From contig JAEWBI010000045.1 in NCBI GenBank assembly GCA_023391185.1, positions 1-64,000 on the forward strand: a stretch of DNA of 64,000 nucleotides, read 5' to 3'. This document shows, in pieces, positions 52,364 to 61,241 of this stretch. The notes below the pieces were generated by a model, which saw nothing but the letters and a program-made list of their open reading frames with translations, made no database searches and was not told the origin of the DNA. The translations under genes were made by a program, and so were the position numbers. Source of the stretch: Bacillota bacterium. GTDB taxonomy: Bacteria > Bacillota_I > Bacilli_A > RF39 > UBA660. Within the stretch, counting starts at the first letter, position 1; each line of letters starts with the position of its first letter.

Positions 52364-52906
52364 ATGCAAGAGTTAAATGGACTACCAAAAAAGTTAAAAG
52401 GCTCGGTACTTGTAATTGGCTTTGATGATAATGGTAAGTTAGTAAATGATTTAAAGAATAATAATAGTATTAATAATGTTTATACATTAAATAATAATTC
52501 TAAAGAAAAAAAGAAAAAAAATAAGAGAAAAAAGAAATTTATTGGCGAAAAAAATATTGATATTAAGAAATTAAAAAAAGAATTTAAGAAGCAAAGCTTT
52601 GATTATATAATATGTGATTTTGATACAATAACACCATTCTTTAGAAGTTTTGTGAAAAATAGTATTTTACTCGCAAGTGAAAAAGTTTATTTATATGTTC
52701 AGGGGTTAGATTATGAACATGAAGAAATAAGATACCGTTATGAAAGATATGGTTCAAAAGTATTAAAAAAAGGTGCTCATGATGAATACTTATTTGAGAT
52801 AAATGTGACTAAGATTAAAATATCTTTTTTTAAATCATTTAGATACTGGCTTAAAGATATTAGATATGATTTTGTAGAATTTATCGCAAATATTTTAATA
52901 GGTTAA
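52364..52906 (+). CDS. Hypothetical protein
   Basis: 180 residues. A short Rossmann-like start (SVLVIGFDDNGKLVNDL), a strongly basic insert (KEKKKKNKRKKKF, near 45-60), then FDYIICDFDTITPFF and a C-terminal aromatic/basic region that may touch the membrane. The layout recalls a small methyltransferase-like fold, but no motif is firm. It starts 1 nt after tcdA (GGTGAT, ATG 52364), so it is cotranscribed with tcdA. Function unknown. Confidence 0.6.
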   Translation: MQELNGLPKKLKGSVLVIGFDDNGKLVNDLKNNNSINNVYTLNNNSKEKKKKNKRKKKFIGEKNIDIKKLKKEFKKQSFDYIICDFDTITPFFRSFVKNSILLASEKVYLYVQGLDYEHEEIRYRYERYGSKVLKKGAHDEYLFEINVTKIKISFFKSFRYWLKDIRYDFVEFIANILIG

Positions 52907-52927
52907 TTTATAGCTATAAAATTATAT

Positions 52928-52955
52928 GGAAACTAGTAAATACTGGTTTCTTTTA
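52928..52955 (+). terminator. Intrinsic terminator
   Basis: GGAAACTAGT/ACTGGTTTC with T4, after the tcdA pair. Confidence 0.6.
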
Positions 52956-53007
52956 TTGTTTTTTATTGATATTTTTGGTACAATTAAAGTTAGTTTAGGG
53001 TGATAGT

Positions 53008-55953
53008 ATGTATTTAAAAGAAATAAAGGCACATGGTTTTAAATCTTTTGCGGATAAAATAACAATTGATTTAGATGGTAATATTACGGGTATAGTAGGT
53101 CCAAATGGATCAGGTAAAAGTAACGTAGTTGATGCAGTTCGTTGGGTACTTGGTGAACAATCAGTAAAATCATTACGTGGTAGTGATAATATGACTGATG
53201 TAATATTTTCGGGTTCTAAATCTAGAAATCCTTTAAATGTAGCTAGTGTTACTTTAGTGTTTGATAATACTGATCACTACTTACCAATAGATTTTAATGA
53301 AGTAGCTATAAAAAGAAGAGTATATAGAGATGGCACTAATGAGTATTTTTTAAATGGCGAAAAATGTAGACTTAAAGACATTACTGATATACTTTTAGAT
53401 AGTGGTATTGCTAAAGAAAGTTTTAATATAATATCACAAGGTAAAATAGATGATATTTTATCTAACAAAGCACAAGATAGAAGAGTTATATTTGAAGAAG
53501 CAGCAGGTGTTCTTAAATATAAAAGAAGAAAAGAAGAAGCCTTAAGAAAACTTGAAAGAACTCATGATAATATGAGTAGAGTTGAAGATATTATAGGTGA
53601 GCTTGAAAAACAGGTTCTTCCTCTTAAAGAGCAAAAACAAAAAGCATTAGAGTATTTAGATGTTAAAGAAGAACTTGAAGATATAGAAATAGCTGTTATT
53701 GCTAATGACATTAATTTAATAAATGAAGAATATAAAGATAAGAAGAACTTAATTGCGAAACTTAATACTGAAATATTATCTATTTCTACTACTAATACCG
53801 GTAATGAAGCTAGAATTAGTGAACTTAAATTGAAAATAGATAATCTTAATAATGAGATTGCGTCTAAACAAAGAGAATTACTAGATATTACTACGAAAGT
53901 AGAAAAAATTAATAGTCGTAAGAATATAATTTTAGAAAGACAAAAATATCAAGTAGAAGATAGTAAATTACATACTAATTTAGTTGATACTAAAGAAAAA
54001 ATACTAAAAATAGAAACTGACATTGCCAGTACTAATAATTTAATTATTATTAAGAGTGATGAAGTAAGTGATTTAAGAGAAAAATGTAATTTAAAAGAAA
54101 AGGATGTAAATGATTTAAAATCACTTAGAACTAAGTTAGACAGCGCTATTGGTGAAAATTATCGTAAACAAAATATCCTAAAAAATAAGATAGAGATTCT
54201 AAAAGATAATATTGATAATAATAGCATTTTACCTAGTAGTACTAAGGCTGTTTTAGATAATCCTAAACTTTCTGGAGTACATGATGTAATTGGAAACTTA
54301 TTCGAACTTGATGAGTCTTATTCTGTAGCTATTTCAACTGCTTTAGGAGTGGCTAGTGCTAATATAGTAGTAGATAATGAATTTGTAGCTAAAGAGGCTA
54401 TAAACTACCTAAAAAACAATAATTTAGGTAGGGCTACATTCTTTCCACTAAACATAATTAAACCAAAGGGAATAGATACTGAAACTATGAATATACTTCG
54501 TAGTTCAAATGGATTTATAGCTATTGCGAGTGATTTAGTTTCATACGATAAAAAATACTATAATATAATAGTTAACCAATTGGGTAATGTTGTAGTAGTG
54601 AAGGATATTGATTGTGCTAATATAATAAGCAAAAAGATTAATTATCGTTATAGAATAGTAACTTTAGATGGTAATATGCTTCATGTAGGAGGTTCCATTA
54701 CCGGTGGTAATAAAATAACTAATCGTAATATTATTACTCTAAAATACGAATTAGAAAACTTAATAAAGGAATATAAACAAACTACTGAAGATATAACTAA
54801 AATAGAAGATAATATGAATATTACTGATGCTAATATTGCATCTGAATCAGATAAATTATACTTACTTACTAAGAATAAGAATATTTTAGAAGATGAAATA
54901 AGTAGTAAGAAAATGAGTATATCTGAATTGAACGATATTCTTGAAGACTTAAAACACGAAGCTGTTAGTATAAATAATATGTTAGGTGGTTCTTTATCAA
55001 GTGAAGAAGATATGGTTATTAAAGAATACTATGCTGCATTAAAAGATAAAGAAATGATTACTAATAATTTAGAGTCATTATATAATGAACGTGATAATTA
55101 CAAAGAAGAACTAGATGAGTATGAACATTCTTTAAAACAAGAAAACACTACTTATAATGCTAGAACTAAAGAATTAAATAATCTAGAAATAGAAGTAAAT
55201 AGAATGGATGTTAAACTTGATAACATGCTTTCTACATTAAATGAAACATATAATATGACATATGAAAAGGCATATAGTGAGTATAAACTTTCTATTGATG
55301 TAGATGAAGCTAGAAATAAAGTAAATAGTCTAAGAAAAAAGATGCGTGACTTAGGTATGGTTAATCTAGCAGCTATTGATGAATATGATAAAGTAAGTGA
55401 AAGATATGAATTCTTAATTAAACAAAAAGAAGACTTAACTAATGCTGAAACCACTCTTCTAGAAATTATAGAGGAAATGGATAATGTCATGAAAGATGAT
55501 TTCATGAAGACCTTTGACATTATTAAAGAAAACTTCTCTACAACATTTAAAGAGTTATTTAGTGGTGGAACAGCAGAACTTAAACTTACTGATCCAAGTA
55601 ATATTCTTGAAACTGGTGTTGAAATAATAGCTTGCCCACCAGGAAAAAAACTGACATCAATTTCTCTTTTGTCAGGTGGAGAAAAGACTTTTACAGCTAT
55701 TAGTTTACTATTTGCGATACTTAAGAGTCGTCAAGTACCATTTTGTATTTTAGACGAAGTTGAAGCAGCACTAGATGATGTGAATGTTGGAAGCTTTGGT
55801 AAATATTTGATTAATTTAGCAACCAAAACTCAATTTATAGTTATTACACATAAAAAGAAAACAATGGAGTTCGTTAATACATTGTATGGGATAACAATGC
55901 AAGAATCAGGAGTATCTAAATTAGTCAGTGTTAAATTAGAAGAAATTAAATAA
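53008..55953 (+). CDS. smc: Chromosome segregation SMC ATPase, short-armed
   Basis: 981 residues; Bacillus SMC has about 1186. The N-terminal head has YLKEIKAHGFKSFAD and Walker A GPNGSGKSN (near 31). The hinge (about 410-560) shows LSGVHDVIGNL, GRATFFPLNIIKP and HVGGSITGGNK. The C-terminal head has signature LLSGGEKTFTAISLL (near 888) and Walker B FCILDEVEAALDD. The shortage lies in both coiled-coil arms: each is about 235-260 residues against roughly 320. DNA loop extrusion with ScpAB is the known role. RBS GGGTGATAGT. Confidence 0.93.
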   Translation: MYLKEIKAHGFKSFADKITIDLDGNITGIVGPNGSGKSNVVDAVRWVLGEQSVKSLRGSDNMTDVIFSGSKSRNPLNVASVTLVFDNTDHYLPIDFNEVAIKRRVYRDGTNEYFLNGEKCRLKDITDILLDSGIAKESFNIISQGKIDDILSNKAQDRRVIFEEAAGVLKYKRRKEEALRKLERTHDNMSRVEDIIGELEKQVLPLKEQKQKALEYLDVKEELEDIEIAVIANDINLINEEYKDKKNLIAKLNTEILSISTTNTGNEARISELKLKIDNLNNEIASKQRELLDITTKVEKINSRKNIILERQKYQVEDSKLHTNLVDTKEKILKIETDIASTNNLIIIKSDEVSDLREKCNLKEKDVNDLKSLRTKLDSAIGENYRKQNILKNKIEILKDNIDNNSILPSSTKAVLDNPKLSGVHDVIGNLFELDESYSVAISTALGVASANIVVDNEFVAKEAINYLKNNNLGRATFFPLNIIKPKGIDTETMNILRSSNGFIAIASDLVSYDKKYYNIIVNQLGNVVVVKDIDCANIISKKINYRYRIVTLDGNMLHVGGSITGGNKITNRNIITLKYELENLIKEYKQTTEDITKIEDNMNITDANIASESDKLYLLTKNKNILEDEISSKKMSISELNDILEDLKHEAVSINNMLGGSLSSEEDMVIKEYYAALKDKEMITNNLESLYNERDNYKEELDEYEHSLKQENTTYNARTKELNNLEIEVNRMDVKLDNMLSTLNETYNMTYEKAYSEYKLSIDVDEARNKVNSLRKKMRDLGMVNLAAIDEYDKVSERYEFLIKQKEDLTNAETTLLEIIEEMDNVMKDDFMKTFDIIKENFSTTFKELFSGGTAELKLTDPSNILETGVEIIACPPGKKLTSISLLSGGEKTFTAISLLFAILKSRQVPFCILDEVEAALDDVNVGSFGKYLINLATKTQFIVITHKKKTMEFVNTLYGITMQESGVSKLVSVKLEEIK

Positions 55954-56001
55954 TCTACTGCCCAAAATATATCTAAAAAAGAAAAAAAATCAAAAAAAGT
56001 A

Positions 56002-56030
56002 TTGAATAATTATTTTTGATATGGTATATT
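56002..56030 (+). promoter_or_regulatory. tRNA operon promoter
   Basis: TTGAAT (56002-56007), 17-bp spacer, TATATT (56025-56030), 18 nt before the first tRNA. Confidence 0.65.
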
Positions 56031-56048
56031 TAAAGGGCAGTGTTAGTT

Positions 56049-56125
56049 GGACCCTTAGCTCAGTTGGTTAGAGCATCCGGCTCATAACCGGGCGGTCGTA
56101 GGTTCGAGTCCTACAGGGTCCACCA
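56049..56125 (+). tRNA. tRNA with CAT anticodon, probably tRNA-Ile (lysidine-modified)
   Basis: 77 nt with encoded CCA. All four arms pair: acceptor GGACCCT/AGGGTCC, D arm GCTC/GAGC, anticodon stem CCGG/CCGG around loop CTCATAA, T arm GTAGG/CCTAC. G1-C72 excludes initiator tRNA. The body closely resembles Bacillus tRNA-Ile2 (GGACC start, GTCGTAGG T arm) rather than elongator tRNA-Met, and C4-G69 and C5-G68 fit TilS recognition as known from E. coli. Confidence 0.95.
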
Positions 56126-56131
56126 CTTGTT

Positions 56132-56216
56132 GCGAGTGTGGCGAAATTGGCAGACGCACTAGACTTAGGATCTAGCGCCGTGAGGCATATGGGTTCAAGT
56201 CCCTTCACTCGCACCA
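56132..56216 (+). tRNA. tRNA-Leu (TAG anticodon)
   Basis: 85 nt with encoded CCA and a long class II variable arm. Acceptor GCGAGTG/CACTCGC; anticodon stem CTAGA/TCTAG around loop CTTAGGA, anticodon TAG; T loop GTTCAAGT. Six bases after the first tRNA, so cotranscribed. Confidence 0.96.
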
Positions 56217-56229
56217 GATATGAAAAAGT

Positions 56230-56280
56230 TGCTACCACTTTATAATTCTAATGATTATAGGGTGGTAGCATTTAATTTAT
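56230..56280 (+). terminator. Hairpin after the tRNA pair
   Basis: About 17-bp stem with two wobble pairs: TGCTACCAC...ATAAT with ATTAT...GTGGTAGCA, then a T/A-rich tail. Confidence 0.65.
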
Positions 56281-56295
56281 AAAAAAATTAAAAAT

Positions 56296-56328
56296 AGATT
56301 TTTACTTAAAAAGTAGAATCTTTTTTTT
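56296..56328 (+). terminator. Second hairpin with T8 in the 56217-56551 gap
   Basis: AGATTTTTACTT/AAGTAGAATCT then T8. From 56329 to 56535 the sequence is very AT-rich and I see no gene or RNA. Confidence 0.6.
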
Positions 56329-56551
56329 GAAAATTAATTTTAAAAAACTATTAAAAGCAAAATAGATTTTTTTAATTTATATGTAGTAATATTCGACTGA
56401 CTTTAAAAGATACTTCCTACAAATTAGTAATTTCAAGTTCCTAAGTCGTTGTTAAATTATTATATGATTAAGTTATAGTATATTTTATATGCAATAAAAT
56501 TAATGAAAAATGTTAAGCAATATGATAAAATAAAATATAGGAGGTAAAATT

Positions 56552-56764
56552 ATGACAGATGTTAATCGTGAAGAATTAAATGAAATCATAAAAAAGTTTG
56601 CTGAATCTGGATGGAATCTTATTGCTGAACCATCAAAAGCATGGCTTGAAGGCAATAAAGACAAAGAAAGATTAATTAATGCTGTAAAACAAGCAGACAA
56701 AGAATGTGGTTCTGGTGGCTGCGAATATGATGCCCTTTACAAAAGGTTACTTAAGATTATTTAA
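56552..56764 (+). CDS. Small conserved-looking protein with CGSGGC motif
   Basis: 70 residues, soluble and acidic/amphipathic helical (REELNEIIKKFAESG, LEGNKDKERLINAVKQADKE), with a C-terminal ECGSGGCEYDALYKRLL. The two Cys around a Gly-Ser turn could bind metal or form a disulphide. RBS AGGAGGTAAA is strong and well spaced. No family recognised. Monocistronic as far as can be seen. Confidence 0.6.
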   Translation: MTDVNREELNEIIKKFAESGWNLIAEPSKAWLEGNKDKERLINAVKQADKECGSGGCEYDALYKRLLKII

Positions 56765-56879
56765 AATATAAAAGAAGGGCAACATTTTTATCTAACTGAT
56801 ATAAAGTTTTAAAATATATCACAATTAGTTGAGTGATATATATAGATATAAAATTAATAATGAGTAAATGAGGAAGTAT

Positions 56880-57527
56880 ATGAAACCAATTATAGGAATA
56901 GTTAGTAACGTTACTGTTAATAACAAAATTAGTGTAGTAGAGAATGCTGTTAAAGCAATTGAAATTTCAGGTGGAGAGCCGATAGCTTTAGTAACAAATG
57001 CAGAAGATATTATAGGAGAAAATGTACTTGAAATGTGTGATGGCTTTCTTTTCCAAGGAGGTTCTTACTCAAGTGATTTTCATTATAAGATATTTGATTA
57101 CGCTAAAAGAAAAAAGAAACCTGTACTAGCAATTTGTTTAGGGTTCCAATCAATGTCTAGATATTTTTTTGGACCAGAGTGTGTAACTTTAATTGATGAT
57201 TTAAAATTAGATAAAATAGTTAGACATAAATTATACTTTGAAGAAGAAAGTATCGAGCACAACATAAATATAAGTGAAGACAGCTATATGTATAAAATAT
57301 TTGGAAATAGTTTATTAGTAAATAGCAGACATGAAAAAACTGTTACTTATACAGAAGAACCATTTAAAGTTTCGGCAAGATCTGAAGATGGTATTATAGA
57401 AGGTATTGAATATATAGATGACGATAATTATTTCGTCGGAGTACAGTTTCATCCAGAAGATATAGAATACTTAAAACCTATTTTTGATAGGTTTATTAAT
57501 AGAGTAGAATTAGAAAAGAATAAATAG
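56880..57527 (+). CDS. Class I glutamine amidotransferase, C26 (PuuD-like) family
   Basis: 215 residues. Single-domain amidotransferase fold with FQGGSY (oxyanion region), catalytic Cys in PVLAICLGFQSM, RHEKTV and the His-Glu pair in GVQFHPED. It fits the gamma-glutamyl-gamma-aminobutyrate hydrolase/peptidase C26 family; the substrate cannot be told. ATG 56880 follows GAGGAAG; the ATG at 56868 lies before that site. No neighbouring polyamine genes, so a general gamma-glutamyl hydrolase role is as likely. Confidence 0.82.
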   Translation: MKPIIGIVSNVTVNNKISVVENAVKAIEISGGEPIALVTNAEDIIGENVLEMCDGFLFQGGSYSSDFHYKIFDYAKRKKKPVLAICLGFQSMSRYFFGPECVTLIDDLKLDKIVRHKLYFEEESIEHNINISEDSYMYKIFGNSLLVNSRHEKTVTYTEEPFKVSARSEDGIIEGIEYIDDDNYFVGVQFHPEDIEYLKPIFDRFINRVELEKNK

Positions 57528-57530
57528 TAG

Positions 57531-57566
57531 AATACCTAGTGATTGTCTAGGTATTTTATTTTTTTC
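57531..57566 (+). terminator. Intrinsic terminator of the amidotransferase gene
   Basis: AATACCTAG/CTAGGTATT with T-rich tail. Confidence 0.75.
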
Positions 57567-57631
57567 TAAATTAAGCACAATCATTATTAACTTTTTAATT
57601 AAAATAAAACATATATTTAATTGGTGAAAGT

Positions 57632-58198
57632 ATGAATAATTTTAATATATTAAATGGATTTTTTACAGATAGACTACTTCTTAGAAAGACAATTGATAGT
57701 GATGCTTTGCCGCTTTATGATAAGATATTTAATAACTATGATTATTATAAATATTATTTTTCTTTCTACATTGATAGCTTTAAAACCTATCAGTATATTA
57801 TAAATACGGCAAACAAACAAAACTTAGGTGATAATGTACTTAGTTTAACAGTATGTTTAAAAGATACCTTTGAGCCTATAGGATTGATAACCATACATAC
57901 TATTGACTACCAAAATAAATCTTGTGGTTTGGGATATATAATAAGTAAAAGTTACTCAAACTATGGCTATACAACGGAGGCAGTTAATAGAGTTCTAGAT
58001 TATATTTTAAACTATCTTAATATTCATCGTGTTGAAGCTCAAATTATAAGTAGTAATATTTCTTCTATTGAAGTTGCCAAAAAATGTCATTTTAAGTATG
58101 AATCTACAAGAACTGAAAGTTGCTTCTTAGATGGACAGTTTTATAATCAAGACGTTTATGTGATTTTAAATAGTAATAATACTAATTATCAAAATTGA
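57632..58198 (+). CDS. GNAT acetyltransferase, RimJ/RimL type
   Basis: 188 residues. N-terminal FFTDRLLLRKTIDSDALPLYD, a middle EPIGLITIHTI and GLGYIISKSYSNYGYTTEAVNRVL for acetyl-CoA binding (GYxTEA), and a late HRVEAQIISSNISSIEVAKKCHF. This is the standard order of RimJ/RimL-like N-acetyltransferases, which modify ribosomal proteins, antibiotics or small molecules. TTGGTGAAAGT precedes the ATG. It ends in TGA. Confidence 0.85.
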   Translation: MNNFNILNGFFTDRLLLRKTIDSDALPLYDKIFNNYDYYKYYFSFYIDSFKTYQYIINTANKQNLGDNVLSLTVCLKDTFEPIGLITIHTIDYQNKSCGLGYIISKSYSNYGYTTEAVNRVLDYILNYLNIHRVEAQIISSNISSIEVAKKCHFKYESTRTESCFLDGQFYNQDVYVILNSNNTNYQN

Positions 58199-58273
58199 AA
58201 TTTATTAACTAAGTAATTACTTATTGTTTATTATGTTTAATCCAGTTATAATAAAATAAAGGAGAATAAATAT

Positions 58274-58759
58274 ATGAATTTTAATTTTGGTTTTTCTTAT
58301 GTTGGATTATTATTTATTATGATGTTAATTATACCAAATATTATATGGAGTAAAAATATACCAATAGATTATGAGAAATATGCTGTAAAAGAAAACAAAA
58401 TTCTTTTAATGTTCGAGAAAATAGGACAGATACTAGTAACATGTTTTGCATTAATATTTAGTGATTTTAATATACAACATTTTAATTACTGGACTATATT
58501 ACTATTAATATCTTTTTTAATAATGCTTTTATATGAATTTTACTGGATTAGATATTTTAATAGTAATAGGACTATGAAAGTTTTTTATAGTAGTGTACTT
58601 GGTATTCCATTAGCGGGTGCTACTTTGCCAGTTTTGGCATTTTTATTACTTGCTATATATGGAAGAAATATTTTAATGTTTATAGCAATTATTATATTTG
58701 GAATAGGACATATTGGTATTCATTTTGGTCATTTTAAAGATATAAAAAAGTCAAATTAA
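58274..58759 (+). CDS. Hypothetical multi-pass membrane protein
   Basis: 161 residues with five predicted membrane helices. Conserved-looking short motifs include PNIIWSKNIP after helix 1, YEFYWIRYF and the closing GHIGIHFGH. No family that I can name. RBS AAAGGAGAA. It stands alone before the cysS regulatory region. Confidence 0.6.
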   Translation: MNFNFGFSYVGLLFIMMLIIPNIIWSKNIPIDYEKYAVKENKILLMFEKIGQILVTCFALIFSDFNIQHFNYWTILLLISFLIMLLYEFYWIRYFNSNRTMKVFYSSVLGIPLAGATLPVLAFLLLAIYGRNILMFIAIIIFGIGHIGIHFGHFKDIKKSN

Positions 58760-58824
58760 ATTTGATATTTTGAGTAATTTATTGAATTTAATTTGATACT
58801 GTTCTTTTTATTTGTGTACTACTA

Positions 58825-58833
58825 TGATATAAT
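58825..58833 (+). promoter_or_regulatory. Extended -10 promoter of the leader peptide-cysS unit
   Basis: TGATATAAT, about 13-14 nt before the leader peptide RBS. Confidence 0.55.
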
Positions 58834-58853
58834 TAATCGTAGGAAGTGATTTT

Positions 58854-58901
58854 ATGTTATATAAAATAATATATAATCGATGTTGCCGATATAATTATTA
58901 A
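58854..58901 (+). CDS. 15-residue leader peptide with tandem Cys codons (cysS regulation)
   Basis: MLYKIIYNRCCRYNY, started by ATG 58854 with AGGAAGTGA before it. The two adjacent cysteine codons (TGT TGC, 58881-58886) are flanked on both sides by CGA, a codon that looks little used in this window. Cys is otherwise rare. The ORF ends 26 nt before cysS. A ribosome short of Cys-tRNA would stall here, 3 nt before the arm of the hairpin at 58890. This is the standard layout of ribosome-mediated attenuation. Confidence 0.7.
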   Translation: MLYKIIYNRCCRYNY

Positions 58902-58922
58902 CATATATTTAATTATAGGAGG
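58890..58922 (+). promoter_or_regulatory. Hairpin abutting the cysS ribosome binding site
   Basis: TATAATTA (58890-58897) pairs with TAATTATA (58910-58917); the AGGAGG of cysS (58917-58922) starts at the last paired base. A stalled ribosome on the Cys codons would cover the left arm and open the stem, which could free the start site. Confidence 0.5.
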
Positions 58923-58927
58923 AATTT

Positions 58928-60325
58928 ATGAGATTATATAATACATTAACAAGAGAAATAGAAGATTTTAAACCAATTAATGATAAAGAAGTTACTATGT
59001 ATACATGTGGTCCTACTGTTTATCACTTTGCACATATAGGTAATTTAAGATCTTATATATGTGAAGATATACTAGAAAAGTCATTAAATTATTTAGGTTA
59101 TAATGTTAAAAGATGTATGAATATTACAGATGTTGGACATTTAAGTAGTGATTCTGATAGTGGTGAAGATAAAATGCTTAAAGGTGCTGTTAGAGAACAT
59201 AAATCAGTTCTTGAAATTGCGTCATACTATACTGAAGCATTTAAAGAAGATTGTAAAAAACTTAATATAACTTGGCCTAAAATAGTTTCATCAGCAACTG
59301 ATAATATACACGAATATATTAAGATAATTACAGAATTGTTAGAGACAAACCATGCTTATATAGCTGGTGGTAATGTATATTTTGATACATCAAAGTTAAA
59401 AGACTACTATGTACTTACTAACCATAAAGAAGATGAAATGGTTGTAGGTGTAAGAGATGGCGTTGAAGAAGATAATAATAAGAGAAATCAAGCGGATTTT
59501 GTTCTTTGGTTCACCAAATCAAAGTTTGCTGATCAGGAACTTAAATGGGAAAGTCCATGGGGATATGGATATCCAGGATGGCATATTGAATGTTCTGGTA
59601 TTTCACTTAAATATTTAGGTGAATATCTAGATATTCATTGTGGTGGTGTTGATAATATTTTTCCTCATCATACTAATGAAATTGCTCAGTCTGAAAGTTA
59701 TTTAGGTCATAGATGGTGTAATCACTGGTTTCATGTTGAACATTTAAATGATAGTACTGGTAAAATGAGTAAATCAAAAGGGGAGTTTTTAACTGTTTCT
59801 TTACTAGAAGAAAAAGGTTATAGTCCTCTTGCATATCGTTTAATGTGCATGCAGTCACATTATCGTAAACAATTATTATTTACATATGATGCTTTAGATA
59901 ATGCAACCAGTGCTTATAATAAATTATTAAGTAAAATTAAAAACTTAAAAGATAATAAAGAAGGTAAAATTGAAGGAACTGATGATTATATAGAGCAATT
60001 CAAAAATTCATTAGCCGATGACTTAAATACTGCTACTTCTTTAACAATACTATATGATGTACTAAAAAGTGATTTAAATAGTAATTCTAAGTTATATGTA
60101 GTTTCTGAATTTGATAAGGTATTATCATTAAATTTACTTGATGATAATATAGTAGAAATTAATAAAGATACTAAAAAGTATATAGATGAAATGATTGAAA
60201 AAAGAAATATTGCTAAAAGAGAAAAAGACTTTACTTTAGCCGATGAAATTAGAGATGAATTAGCTAGTAAAAATATCTTTATTAAAGATACTAGAGAAGG
60301 AACTACTTACGAGATAAGAGATTAA
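58928..60325 (+). CDS. cysS: Cysteinyl-tRNA synthetase
   Basis: 465 residues, full length class I synthetase. Charges tRNA-Cys. The HIGH-type motif is YHFAHIGNLRSY, preceded by the zinc Cys of TCGPTVY; other zinc ligands lie in WHIECSG and HHTNEIAQSE. The KMSKS motif is GKMSKSKGEFL. The C-terminal helical domain and the KREKDFTLADEIRDEL segment are intact. AGGAGG lies before the ATG. There is no Cys T-box; a leader peptide stands in its place. Confidence 0.96.
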   Translation: MRLYNTLTREIEDFKPINDKEVTMYTCGPTVYHFAHIGNLRSYICEDILEKSLNYLGYNVKRCMNITDVGHLSSDSDSGEDKMLKGAVREHKSVLEIASYYTEAFKEDCKKLNITWPKIVSSATDNIHEYIKIITELLETNHAYIAGGNVYFDTSKLKDYYVLTNHKEDEMVVGVRDGVEEDNNKRNQADFVLWFTKSKFADQELKWESPWGYGYPGWHIECSGISLKYLGEYLDIHCGGVDNIFPHHTNEIAQSESYLGHRWCNHWFHVEHLNDSTGKMSKSKGEFLTVSLLEEKGYSPLAYRLMCMQSHYRKQLLFTYDALDNATSAYNKLLSKIKNLKDNKEGKIEGTDDYIEQFKNSLADDLNTATSLTILYDVLKSDLNSNSKLYVVSEFDKVLSLNLLDDNIVEINKDTKKYIDEMIEKRNIAKREKDFTLADEIRDELASKNIFIKDTREGTTYEIRD

Positions 60326-60352
60326 AAAGATAACATTTAATGTTATCTTTTC
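60324..60352 (+). terminator. Intrinsic terminator between cysS and truB
   Basis: AAAAGATAACAT/ATGTTATCTTTT with 3-nt loop; it may let part of transcription pass to truB 17 nt later. Confidence 0.75.
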
Positions 60353-60368
60353 TATATAGGAGGATTAT

Positions 60369-61241
60369 ATGGATGGAGTAATAATAGTAGATAAACCTAT
60401 AAATTATACAAGTAGAGATGTCGTAAATATAATTGGTAAGAAATATCATACAAAAAAAGTAGGGCATACAGGTACATTAGATCCTTTAGCAACAGGTGTA
60501 CTTGTTATTTGTATTAATAGAGCTACTAAAATAGTGGAGTTATTAACTAGCTATGATAAGGAATATATTGCTACATTTAAGTTTGGTGTTTTAACAGACA
60601 CTCTAGATATTTTAGGTAATGTTATTAAAGATGAAACATGTATACTAGAAAAGTCTGATATTAGTCATGCTATGAAGCAAATAGAGGGTACTTATATGCA
60701 AGAAGTTCCTATATATTCAGCAGTTAAAATTAATGGCAAAAAATTATATGATTATGCAAGAGAAGGACTAGAAGTTGAACTTCCAAAACATGAAGTTAGT
60801 ATTTCAAATCTTGAACTTCTGGATTTTAAAATTGAAGATAATCATACGGTAGTAACTATGAAATGCCATGTAAGTAAAGGTACATATATAAGAAGCTTAG
60901 GTAACGATATAGCAAACATTTTAGGCACAAATGCTATAATGACTGCATTAAGAAGAACTAAACAAGGCCATTTTACTATCGAAAATAGTCGGAAAATAGA
61001 TGATATAACAGAAACAACTAGTTTAATAAGTATAGGTGAATGTTTATCTATGTATAAAAAAGAAATAGCTAGTATATCCCTAGAAGAAGATATATTAAAC
61101 GGTAAAATAATTGACAATTTATATGGCGAGGAAAATATATTATTTATGGATGAGGATAATAATCCAATTGCGTTATATACTAGTTATAGTAAGGATATTT
61201 CTAAACTAAAACCTTGGAAAATGTTTAAACATAGAGTGTAA
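60369..61241 (+). CDS. truB: tRNA pseudouridine-55 synthase
   Basis: 290 residues, full length. Makes the T-loop pseudouridine 55. It shows GVIIVDKPINYTSRDVVN, catalytic Asp in VGHTGTLDPLATGVL, EVPIYSAVKINGKKLYDYAREG and CHVSKGTYIRSLGNDI. RBS AGGAGGATT. Usually beside ribF and rbfA in Bacilli; here it follows cysS and precedes pilus genes. Confidence 0.95.
   Translation: MDGVIIVDKPINYTSRDVVNIIGKKYHTKKVGHTGTLDPLATGVLVICINRATKIVELLTSYDKEYIATFKFGVLTDTLDILGNVIKDETCILEKSDISHAMKQIEGTYMQEVPIYSAVKINGKKLYDYAREGLEVELPKHEVSISNLELLDFKIEDNHTVVTMKCHVSKGTYIRSLGNDIANILGTNAIMTALRRTKQGHFTIENSRKIDDITETTSLISIGECLSMYKKEIASISLEEDILNGKIIDNLYGEENILFMDEDNNPIALYTSYSKDISKLKPWKMFKHRV

Noticed and set aside
56049..56125. 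Initiator tRNA-fMet
   Set aside because: Position 1-72 is a G-C pair and the anticodon stem lacks the run of three G-C pairs typical of initiators.
58760..58927. Cys T-box before cysS
   Set aside because: The region is too short and has no T-box core or specifier stem; a leader peptide is seen instead.
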